Assembly: GCF_007559435.1 (NCBI RefSeq)
Contig: NZ_VMBP01000003.1
Span: 420,526 to 484,525 of the forward strand
Length of the DNA: 64,000 bases
Direction of reading: 5' to 3'
From: Ancylobacter moscoviensis
GTDB lineage: Bacteria > Pseudomonadota > Alphaproteobacteria > Rhizobiales > Xanthobacteraceae
The notes under the pieces were generated by a model. That model was not told the origin of the DNA, made no database searches, and worked only from the letters and a program-made list of their open reading frames with translations. Positions 25,239 to 32,828 of the stretch are shown piece after piece (position 1 is the first letter of the stretch; every line of letters begins with the position of its first letter). Made by a program: the position numbers and the translations under genes.

Positions 25239-27965
25239 ATGAACACACCGATGGACGGTTTCGGCGGCGCGGCGATCGAAGCGCTGCGTGCTCAGGCGGC
25301 CACCGCTCTTGCGGCGGCGGCGCCGGCCGTTCTCGTGCATGCCGATGGCACGCTGATCGCCGCCAATGCCTCGGGCCGCGCGGTGCTGGACGAGGCGAGC
25401 GCCGCCGCCTTCGCCGTCCGGCTCGCCCCCGGCCTGCGTCCCGGCCGCCCGGCGCGCATGGAACGCCTGCGCCTGCCGGGCCGGCTCACTCCCGCCACCT
25501 TCGCCTGCAGCCTGCTCGTCTCGGGCACCGCCCGGGCCGTCCTGCTCGTCGGACTGGATGCGGTGCCCACCATCGAGGCGGCGGCACCAACTGTCGCCCC
25601 GGTGCCATCGCGGACCGAGCAGCCCACCGCCCCTGCCCTGCCTGCGCGTTTCACCTGGCGTACCGGCCTCGACGCGCGGCTCGGCGCCGTCGATCCCCGC
25701 CTTGCCGCCGCGCTGGGCCGCACGCCCGAGGATCTCGCCGGCCTCGACTGGCACGCGCTCGGCGCGCCCGGCGCCCACCGGGCGGTGCTGGAAGGGCTCA
25801 GCTTCAATCATCTGCCGGTGCTGCTGCCGACGACCCATGGCGATGCGCTCGACATCGAACTCGGCGGCGCGCCCATCCGCGGCGAAGGCATGCGCGGTTT
25901 CGGCATCGTGAAGGGTCGCCAGCCGGTCCCCGCCGGGCTCGTCCGCGAGGCCGCGCCGGAACCCGTGACACCAACCGCGCCGCCGCGCATGGCGACGCCC
26001 CAGCCGCCGGTCGCTCCCGCACCTCCTGCCACGCCCATGCCTCCCGCCGCAACGGAAGGCCAGCCGCCGGTTCGTGTTACGCTCAGCATCGTGCCCTCCG
26101 CGCCCAATGTCGTGCCGCTGCGCGGCAATGGCGAAGGGGCCCGCACCGACAACGGCCGTGGCGAGAACGCGCGCGCCTCATGGGAGGGCCTCTCCAACGG
26201 CGAGCGCAACGCTTTCCGCGAGATCGCCCGCGCGCTTGGTGCCCGGCTGGAGGGCGTCGACGATTTTGGCGATCTTCCCGCATCGGAAGTTCCCATCCCT
26301 GCCGAAGAGGCGCAGCCCTCCCAGGCGGGGCAGGAAGCCGCTGCGCCGGAAGCACCGACCTTCCGCGACGAGGCCGCTGCCCCCTCGCCTCCGGCGTCGA
26401 TGCCGCCCTCCGTCATCGCTCCGGCCACGCCGGCTCCACGGCCGGAGCCGGACGGGCTGCAGCGGGTGCTGGCCGATGGCGAGCGCCCGGTCCTCGACCG
26501 CCTGCCGCTCGGCATGATCGCATTCCGGGGCGACCGCCTGCTCTATGCCAACCGCGCTCTGCTCGACTGGACCGGCCATGCCGACCTTGCCGCGCTGGAG
26601 GCTGCCGGCGGCCTCGCCGCCCTGTTCGGCGATGCGCCGGAAGCCGATGAGGATGATGGACGCGCGCTGACCATCACGACCGCTGCCGGTCTCCCGATAA
26701 CTGTCGAGGCCCGGTTGATGTCCGCCCCGTGGGAGGGCGGCATGGCGATGCTCTATGTTCTTCACCGCGTCGCGGGCGCGCCCGTCAGCCCAGCCGTCGA
26801 GGCGGACGAGCGCCTGCGCCAGGCCGAACTGGCCCTGCGCGAGGCGGAAAGCTCCAGTCGCGAACTGCGCGCCATCCTCGACACCGCGACGGACGGCGTG
26901 GTGCTGATCGACGCCGCCGGCACCATCCTGTCGATGAACCATCCGGCGGAAGCCCTGTTCGGCTTCAACGCCGGCGACGTGAAGGGCGAGGCCTTCACCC
27001 TGCTGCTGGCGCCCGAGAGCCACCGCGCCGCTGTCGACTATCTCGACGGCCTCGCCTCCAACGGCGTCGCCAGCGTGCTGAACGACGGGCGCGAGGTGAT
27101 CGGCCGCGTGCGCGAGGGCGGGCTGATCCCGCTGTTCATGACCGTGGGCCGGGTCGGCGAGGACCCGACCAAGTTCTGCGCTGTGCTGCGCGACATCACC
27201 CAGTGGAAGAAGGCGGAGGAGGAACTCATCGAGGCCAAGCGCCTCGCCGAGCGCGCCAACCTCGCCAAGTCCGACTTCCTGGCCAAGATCAGCCACGAGA
27301 TCCGCACGCCGCTCAACGCCATCATCGGCTTCTCCGAGGTCATGATGGAGGAGCGCTTCGGCGCCATCGAGAACCAGCGCTACCGCGACTATCTCAGGGA
27401 CATCCACGCCTCCGGCGAGCATCTCATCTCGCTGATCAACGACCTGCTGGACCTCTCCAAGATCGAGGCCGGCAAGCTCGACCTCGCCTTCACCAGCGTG
27501 TCGCTCAACGAGATCGTGCAGCAGTGCATGGGCATCATGCAGCCGCAGGCGAACCGCGAGCGCATCGTCGTGCGCTCCTCGCTGGCGACCGACCTTCCCC
27601 CGGTGGTGGCGGATGCGCGCTCGATCCGCCAGATCGTGCTGAACCTCGTCTCCAACTCGGTGAAGTTCACCCAGCCGGGCGGCCAGGTGATCCTGTCGAC
27701 CACGCTGACCGAAAACGGCGAGGTGGTGCTGAGGGTGCGCGACACCGGTATCGGCATGTCGGAGGCGGACGTCGCCATCGCCATGGAGCCGTTCCGCCAG
27801 ATCGCGACCTCCGGACGAGCCGGCTCGGGCGGCACCGGCCTCGGCCTGCCGCTGACCAAGGCGCTGGCCGAAGCCAACCGCGCCAGCTTCAACATCCGCA
27901 GCGCAGTGGATGTCGGCACCATCGTCGAGATCACCTTCCCCTCGACGCGTGTGCTGGCGGAGTGA
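25239..27965 (+). CDS. PAS-domain sensor histidine kinase, PdhS/PleC-like cell-cycle kinase
   Basis: About 908 residues. The N-terminal 350 residues hold a degenerate PAS-like part and long Pro/Ala-rich linkers. Another PAS-like unit covers about 420-500 (RLPLGMIAFRGDRLLYANRA) and a clear PAS domain lies near 540-650 (ILDTATDGVVLIDAAGTILS). HisKA has His686 in SHEIRTPLNAIIGFSE; the ATPase domain has NLVSNSVKFT, DTGIGM and GTGLGLPLTKALAEANRA. The last motif is typical of the PdhS/PleC/DivJ kinases that act on DivK and PleD to control asymmetric division. The start is uncertain: ATG 25239 or GTG 25176. The 3' end of the gene is the attachment site of the integrated element; its last ten codons lie in the left repeat. 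Confidence 0.85.
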   Translation: MNTPMDGFGGAAIEALRAQAATALAAAAPAVLVHADGTLIAANASGRAVLDEASAAAFAVRLAPGLRPGRPARMERLRLPGRLTPATFACSLLVSGTARAVLLVGLDAVPTIEAAAPTVAPVPSRTEQPTAPALPARFTWRTGLDARLGAVDPRLAAALGRTPEDLAGLDWHALGAPGAHRAVLEGLSFNHLPVLLPTTHGDALDIELGGAPIRGEGMRGFGIVKGRQPVPAGLVREAAPEPVTPTAPPRMATPQPPVAPAPPATPMPPAATEGQPPVRVTLSIVPSAPNVVPLRGNGEGARTDNGRGENARASWEGLSNGERNAFREIARALGARLEGVDDFGDLPASEVPIPAEEAQPSQAGQEAAAPEAPTFRDEAAAPSPPASMPPSVIAPATPAPRPEPDGLQRVLADGERPVLDRLPLGMIAFRGDRLLYANRALLDWTGHADLAALEAAGGLAALFGDAPEADEDDGRALTITTAAGLPITVEARLMSAPWEGGMAMLYVLHRVAGAPVSPAVEADERLRQAELALREAESSSRELRAILDTATDGVVLIDAAGTILSMNHPAEALFGFNAGDVKGEAFTLLLAPESHRAAVDYLDGLASNGVASVLNDGREVIGRVREGGLIPLFMTVGRVGEDPTKFCAVLRDITQWKKAEEELIEAKRLAERANLAKSDFLAKISHEIRTPLNAIIGFSEVMMEERFGAIENQRYRDYLRDIHASGEHLISLINDLLDLSKIEAGKLDLAFTSVSLNEIVQQCMGIMQPQANRERIVVRSSLATDLPPVVADARSIRQIVLNLVSNSVKFTQPGGQVILSTTLTENGEVVLRVRDTGIGMSEADVAIAMEPFRQIATSGRAGSGGTGLGLPLTKALAEANRASFNIRSAVDVGTIVEITFPSTRVLAE
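27932..27963 (+). repeat. Left attachment repeat (attL) within the kinase gene 3' end
   Basis: Identical to 32426-32457 in 31 of 32 positions (T at 27950, C at 32444). It encodes the end TFPSTRVLAE of the kinase, so the reading frame is kept intact on insertion, the classic design of gene-3'-end integration. Confidence 0.85.
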
Positions 27966-28034
27966 GCGTTTCCAACAGACTGTTGATCTAAAAGGAGTTT
28001 CGGCCGCCTCTTTGGTCCAGTGAGGCGACCCAGA

Positions 28035-29156
28035 ATGCAGATGGCCTACCCCTCTCCGAAGCTCAACCGGACGTCAGGACGCTGGCGTTTCCGCAAGGTG
28101 GTTCCCGCCGCCATTCGTCCTCGTCTGGGCAAGACCGAGATAGTGCGATGGCTGGGCACTGACCGCGACGAGGCCCGCAGGCGGAACGCCGAACTGCATG
28201 CCGAGTGGGAGGCGCGGTTCGCTGCGCTGGCGAGCGGCATAACCGTTCTCTCCCGAAAGCAGGCTCTGGCCTTGGCGGGGCGCTGGTACCAGTGGTTCGT
28301 GGCACGGCATGACGATGATGCCGCCACCACACCCGAGGGGTGGCAGCAAGCGCTTGATGCCCTGCACGAGTTAGAGGCTACAGGCGGCCTGCTGGATGAG
28401 CGTGACATCTCGCCTCTGGATGAGAGGCCGCGTGGGCCGAAGACGACGCAGCGGGTGCATGCCTTCCTGCACGACCGGGGACACCTCGCTCAATTCTTCG
28501 TGGACGAGGGTGTGACCCTCGCGCCAGCTTCGCTCCCGCTGTTCATGGAGGCGATGGAGGACCAGTTCTATGCCGCTCACCAGCGGCTCATGCAGCTTGC
28601 TAGGGGCGACTACAGCCCCGATGAGCGCCTCGCGCGGTTCCCGGTGTGGGAGCGTGCTGCGCCGGTCTCAAAGCCCTCTGGCGCTGCTGCTGCGTCAGGC
28701 GAGAAGCTGACATTGCCGGTGCTGTTCGAGCGGTGGAAGGCTGCCCATCCCGAAATTTCTCCCGGCACGCTGAAGGTCTACGCCCCGTCGATCAAGGCTT
28801 GTGACGCCTTCCTGAACGGTATGGATGTGCGGTCCATCACCGAGGATGACCTCTGGCGATGGGTGAAGCACCGCCTAGAGGTTGAAGGCGTCTCCGGCAA
28901 GACCATCCGCGACAACAGTCTGACGGCCCTCAAATCGGTTCTGGGCTGGGCCGCGTCCTATGAGGGCGGGCGGGTACTGACCAGCAATGCCGCTGCGGCT
29001 GTGAAGCCGAAGACGCCCAAGCGAGTGCGCGAACGCCAGCCGAATTTCCGGGCCGATGAGATCAAGGCCGTGCTTGGCGCCGCGCTGGCCGTGCCTGACG
29101 ACCCGAAGAACCCGACGCAGGCTTTCACGCGGCGCTGGGTGCCGTGCCGAAGATAG
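28035..29156 (+). pseudogene. Tyrosine integrase, truncated before the catalytic domain
   Basis: The 373-residue product has an N-terminal DUF6538-type arm domain (AYPSPKLNRTSGRWRFRKVV) and a core-binding SAM-like domain (about residues 215-310: LTLPVLFERWKAAHPEISPG). It then stops after FTRRWVP with a foreign CRR and a stop codon. Intact relatives continue there into the catalytic domain that carries the Arg-His-Arg-Tyr residues, all of which are missing. It begins 70 bases inside the left repeat, the expected place for the integrase of the element. GAGGCGAC lies before ATG 28035; ATG 28041 is the other candidate. A CAACAG-A-CTGTTG inverted repeat at 27973-27985 lies between the repeat and the gene. 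Confidence 0.85.
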
Positions 29157-30186
29157 CCGGCTCCACCTCGCGCCAGTTCGCCTTGGCGGCCTCGAACAAC
29201 TCGCCAATCTCCTCGCGCGGCAGCGGCAGCACCGTGCGGTCCTTAAACAGGTAGCCGTTGAAGCGCTTCACCTTGGCCTCGATGGCGAAGGCGAAGGCGC
29301 CGGTATCCATCGCCTCCCAGAGCTGCCCGACCAGTTCCGGCAGCAGTTCCGGGGTCACCCGGCTGCGGTCCAGCACGCGCTTGAAGCTCTCCTTCGGGAT
29401 AAGCTCCACATCCTCCGCGAACATGGTGAACAGGCAGCGCATGAGGAAGGAGGCGATGGCCTCGCGCTTGTAGCGCGGCGTGCCGTCCGGTCCGCGCTGT
29501 TCCTCAAGGAACTTCGACACTTTGGCGAGGCGCTCGGCTATGTCGCGTGTGACCTTGGCGGCGCGCTTGGTCGGGTCGAGGCTGTGCGGGTCGGTCCAGA
29601 CCTTTTTCAGCCGCTCCCGGACCTCCTCCGAGCGCAAGTCTTGCAGGAAGATGCGGAAGCCCTGCCGATCCGGGAATTGCGCATAGTTCTTCCCCTGCCC
29701 GGAGAAGTCCGCATACAGCTCGAAGCAGTTGCCGACATCGCAGACGATGAGGAAGGGCGGCCAGCCCTCGGCAGGCGGTAGCGCCTTGGCGTAGTCCTCC
29801 GCCTGACGGCGGGCGTTCATCATCAGCACGTCCCAACGGCGGCTCACGCGACGCCCCTGCGGCGGCTCCTCAACGGGAAAGAGCGCCTGCTGCTCCCCTC
29901 CCGCCGCCTTCGGTCCCTCGCCCTGCCTGCTCTGCTTGGCCTCCAGTACGAAGCAGCCGCGCTTGTAGAGGTCGATGCGCCCCTTGGCGGTGGAGCCGTC
30001 TGGCTCGCGGAACGTCACGGCCCGCTCGAAGACATAGGCGTTCAGCTCGGTGGCGTGCGCGGCCGGCTCCGGAGATTCCACGCCGATCAGGCGGCAGAAC
30101 TCGGTGAGGAACAGGGCGTAGTTGGCGCGCTCCTGCCCACCGTCACGGCCTGTCCAACGGGAAATGAAGCGCTCGACGTCGGTCAT
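29125..30186 (-). pseudogene. Type IIL/MmeI-like restriction-modification enzyme, N-terminal nuclease part only
   Basis: A 353-residue fragment. The N-terminus MTDVERFISRWTGRDGGQER and the PD-(D/E)xK nuclease motif GRIDLYKRGCFVLEAKQ (Asp72, Glu82, Lys84, spacing D-x9-E-x-K) match fused DNA methyltransferase-endonucleases related to MmeI. A helical spacer region follows. The match ends at EPAIFGT; intact relatives continue with LLERAL and the SAM-binding methyltransferase and target-recognition domains. Here the last residues, APSAA, are antisense integrase sequence. The nuclease core is thus retained but the protecting methyltransferase is lost. Transcribed from a start at 30186, beside the serine recombinase gene. 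Confidence 0.75.
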
Positions 30187-30254
30187 GCCGGCCCAAATGA
30201 CACGAGGAGAGCTGCGAGGCTAGCCTTCCGTCATGCGGCCGGCAATGCGGTATC

Positions 30255-30992
30255 CTATGCGGTCCCCGGCGCCGTCTCCAGCGCCCGATATACGCTTGCC
30301 CGGCCAATGCCGAGGGCCTTGGCTATCTCGGTCACGGTCTTGCCCTCCGCATGCAGTCGCCGTGCGTCATCCGCCTTCAACCGCGCCGAGGGCTTGCGGC
30401 CGGTGTAGCGCCCTTCGGCCTTGGCCTTGGCGATGCCCTCCTTCTGGCGCTCCAGCATCATCTCGCGCTCGAACTGCGCAAACCCCGCGAAGATATTGAG
30501 GATCAGCCGCCCGGTGGCGCTGCGTGTGTCCACCATCTCGCCCCCGAGATTCAGCACCCGCAAGCTGACGCCCTTCATGTCGAGGTCGCGGACGATATCC
30601 CACAGGTGGATGGTGGAGCGCGCCAGCCGGTCAATCTTGGTGACGACCAGCGTGTCGCCCTCGCGCACGAAGTCCATCGCCCGCACCAGCTCCGCACGGC
30701 TGCCCACCGAAGACGCCTGCTCGCTGAACACCCGCCCGCACCCGGCTGCGCTAAGGTCCCGCTGCTGCGCTTCCAGCCCGGCCGCCTGCTCCGCCGTGGA
30801 GGTACGCGCATAGCCGACCAGCAGCGGCGCCGGGGGCGGCATGGGCGTGCCGTTGGGGCGAGGCTGGGGAGGCCCTTCGCCCGGCCGCATCCCGGCAAGG
30901 GCCGCCGCCTCGCGCTCCAGCCGCGCCCGCTGGCGTTCGAGCTTCTGCTGCTGCTTCAGCAGCCGTTCAAGCGGATCGACAATGCGCGACAT
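30255..30992 (-). CDS. Serine recombinase (resolvase/invertase family) with N-terminal coiled-coil extension
   Basis: A 245-residue protein. The first 55 residues are an extra charged coiled coil plus Pro-rich linker (LLKQQQKLERQRARLEREAA). The resolvase catalytic domain starts near 57 with LVGYARTSTAEQ (catalytic Ser65), and continues with LVVTKIDRLARS and GRLILNIFAGFAQFEREMM, which forms the long E helix. A C-terminal helix-turn-helix follows (KTVTEIAKALGIGRASVYRA). Normal resolvases begin at the catalytic domain, so the N-terminal extension is unusual. The start at ATG 30992 has GAGG upstream. It may have belonged to a transposon or act as the invertase of the island. Confidence 0.9.
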   Translation of the reverse strand: MSRIVDPLERLLKQQQKLERQRARLEREAAALAGMRPGEGPPQPRPNGTPMPPPAPLLVGYARTSTAEQAAGLEAQQRDLSAAGCGRVFSEQASSVGSRAELVRAMDFVREGDTLVVTKIDRLARSTIHLWDIVRDLDMKGVSLRVLNLGGEMVDTRSATGRLILNIFAGFAQFEREMMLERQKEGIAKAKAEGRYTGRKPSARLKADDARRLHAEGKTVTEIAKALGIGRASVYRALETAPGTA

Positions 30993-31108
30993 GCTCTGCC
31001 TCGTGTCCAAAAGGTCCAGACATGAGAGTCGAGCCCGCCCAAAATGTCAACACCCATCCTATTGGACGCACTTGGGCGCAGAAGCGGACGTGTCCGGATG
31101 GGCAAGGT

Positions 31109-32107
31109 CTATTGGACGTTGGCCTCTCGCGGGGCAGAAAGGAGTTTTATAATTTTGGCACGCAGCTCAGCGCGGGAAAGTCGGCTCGCTTGTTTACGTA
31201 CCTCCGCGAACTCCTCCTCGGACAAGTGTTCGCCCAATTGGGCGAGGTTCTCTCGCACAACAATGAGGCTGCCCTCAGCGATACCGTCTATCAACAATAT
31301 AGCCTTAAGAGCGGCCACACATCGCTTCTTGATATCTTGATCGCCCTTCAGACCTGCGATCAGCAATGCATCTGCCAGTCCCACGTACCTGAGTTCGTGA
31401 TCCGCAAGAGCGGTTTCCTTGTCTAAGACGACAACGCCGCTTAGCCCTGCGATTAAGCTCACCAACTCCGACCTGTCACTCCTCCTCCTACCTAACACGA
31501 AGCTCATCCGCTTGGAGCGCATCCTCACGGCAATCGCCGTAGACATGATTGCAACGGACAGCGCGGACATTGCTGCTCCAAGGAGAGAAAGCCACGGTCG
31601 TTCATCTGTTGTCGCTGTTGGCATCAGACTGCCCAACACCTCAGAACTTCTTACGGAGACATCGAGCCCGCGCTCCACGTTGGGCGTCGCCGTCATAGCC
31701 GAGATGGTTAAGCGCTCGCTTGGCAGCATCCGAGGAATACGGACCAATCCTCCATCCGGCCCTGTCGCGACCTGAGGCGCCAAGATGTTCTCGCCGACCG
31801 CAAGGCTCTCGATTTTACCGCTGGGGTCCCGCATCCGGACCGTGACATCGGTCAACCCCGTCTTCCCTTCGTTCGCAATGACCACGGCAAATATCCGCTG
31901 GAACTCATTTCCTTTGGGAAGTCCCGGCCCAGAAATAACACTGTACTGCAGGATGGATTTCGGCCTCGTTATCTCGTCATAGAGCTTAGGGGCAAGGGAA
32001 AAGAACCCGGCCACCAAAGCAGGAGCAATGACAAAGATGAGAAAGTGCTTCCAGCCAATATGCTGCTTATTAGAACCAGCGTCGTTTGCGTCGCTTACGT
32101 CGGTCAC
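31109..32107 (-). CDS. Unknown two-helix membrane protein of the integrated element
   Basis: A 332-residue protein with no recognised family. One membrane helix is at about 20-42 (HFLIFVIAPALVAGFFSLAP), then an extracytoplasmic beta-rich region of about 125 residues, a second helix near 171-196 (PWLSLLGAAMSALSVAIMST), and a cytoplasmic helical domain of about 130 residues with an acidic/basic tail (EEEFAEVRKQASRLSRAELR). The GTG start at 32107 follows a G-run. Codon use and A+T content differ clearly from the neighbouring core genes. The layout, a sensing domain outside and helices inside, could be a signalling or effector protein, but nothing specific supports a function. Confidence 0.7.
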   Translation of the reverse strand: MTDVSDANDAGSNKQHIGWKHFLIFVIAPALVAGFFSLAPKLYDEITRPKSILQYSVISGPGLPKGNEFQRIFAVVIANEGKTGLTDVTVRMRDPSGKIESLAVGENILAPQVATGPDGGLVRIPRMLPSERLTISAMTATPNVERGLDVSVRSSEVLGSLMPTATTDERPWLSLLGAAMSALSVAIMSTAIAVRMRSKRMSFVLGRRRSDRSELVSLIAGLSGVVVLDKETALADHELRYVGLADALLIAGLKGDQDIKKRCVAALKAILLIDGIAEGSLIVVRENLAQLGEHLSEEEFAEVRKQASRLSRAELRAKIIKLLSAPREANVQ

Positions 32108-32425
32108 TGCGCCCCCCCGCTCCCGAGTACCGCCTAACTGTACCGCCGACTCTCATTCTCGGTATAGATGCAAGAGACGATTCCCACGGCTGCGAGTAGC
32201 GTTGCACGCTATCCGGTGCCCACGCGCCGAGCGCACCGAGGAAATTCAGTTAGACGAGGGCAGAGGGGGGATTTTGCTCAACTCTCCGACTTCGGACGCG
32301 TGCTCACATCGCTGCCGTAAACTATCCAGCAGGCTTGACGCCAGTCCGTCACTCTGGTCCATTGGCGTCATCAATGGCCGAATAAACCTTTTATATATCA
32401 ACGAGCTGCGCCCCTATCCGGCAAG

Positions 32426-32457
32426 CACCTTCCCCTCGACGCGCGTGCTGGCGGAGT
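32426..32457 (+). repeat. Right attachment repeat (attR)
   Basis: Second copy of the 32-bp repeat. It again encodes TFPSTRVLAE but is followed by TAG instead of TGA. It probably represents the original chromosomal end of the kinase gene. The 318 bases before it (32108-32425) are A+T-rich with no supported gene. Confidence 0.85.
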
Positions 32458-32828
32458 AGCTCGGAGAAGCGGAGCCAACGCTGGGAGCAGGCCGGCCCCT
32501 TCGCGTTGCCGGCGATCTCGGCGACCGGCAACAGCAGCGCGTCGCGTAGCGCGCGGCCGAGGGCCGTCGGGTGGAAGCATGGGTCGGCCGCCTCGACTCT
32601 CGTCGCTCGATGGAGCAAGGCACAGGTGCGGCGCCCGGCATATCAGCGCGGCCAAGACGCTTTCGAACGCGAACCCCGCGCCCACGGGTGGCGGAAGATG
32701 CCGTCGAGCGGGGCGTACGGGCACCTTGCACCTCAGGAACCGTCAGCGCGTTCCCGTCTCACAACGCCACATGAAAGACGTCGAAGGGGAATGGGGAGCC
32801 CGCGGCACGCCTGGCTCCTAGTGCACCC
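32458..32828. other. Gene-free stretch between the element and the AsmA gene
   Basis: About 370 bases with no supported coding region. A minus-strand frame (about 32390-32618) contains DALLLPVAEIAGNAKG and RWLRFSELLRQHAR, which look protein-like, but it has no start signal and runs through the attachment repeat; it could be a decayed gene. No promoter or terminator was recognised. Confidence 0.4.

Larger units (their letters stand above)
27932..32457. mobile_element. Small integrated element in the 3' end of the kinase gene, internally deleted
   Basis: Bounded by 32-bp direct repeats, the left within the last codons of the kinase gene and the right followed by a different stop codon. Contents: an integrase gene lacking its catalytic domain, a type IIL restriction-modification gene lacking its methyltransferase, a serine recombinase and an unknown membrane protein. 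Base composition, especially at 31.0-32.4 kb, is visibly richer in A+T than the surroundings. The repeat period is 4494 bp. The element cannot excise by its own integrase as read here. Confidence 0.8.
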
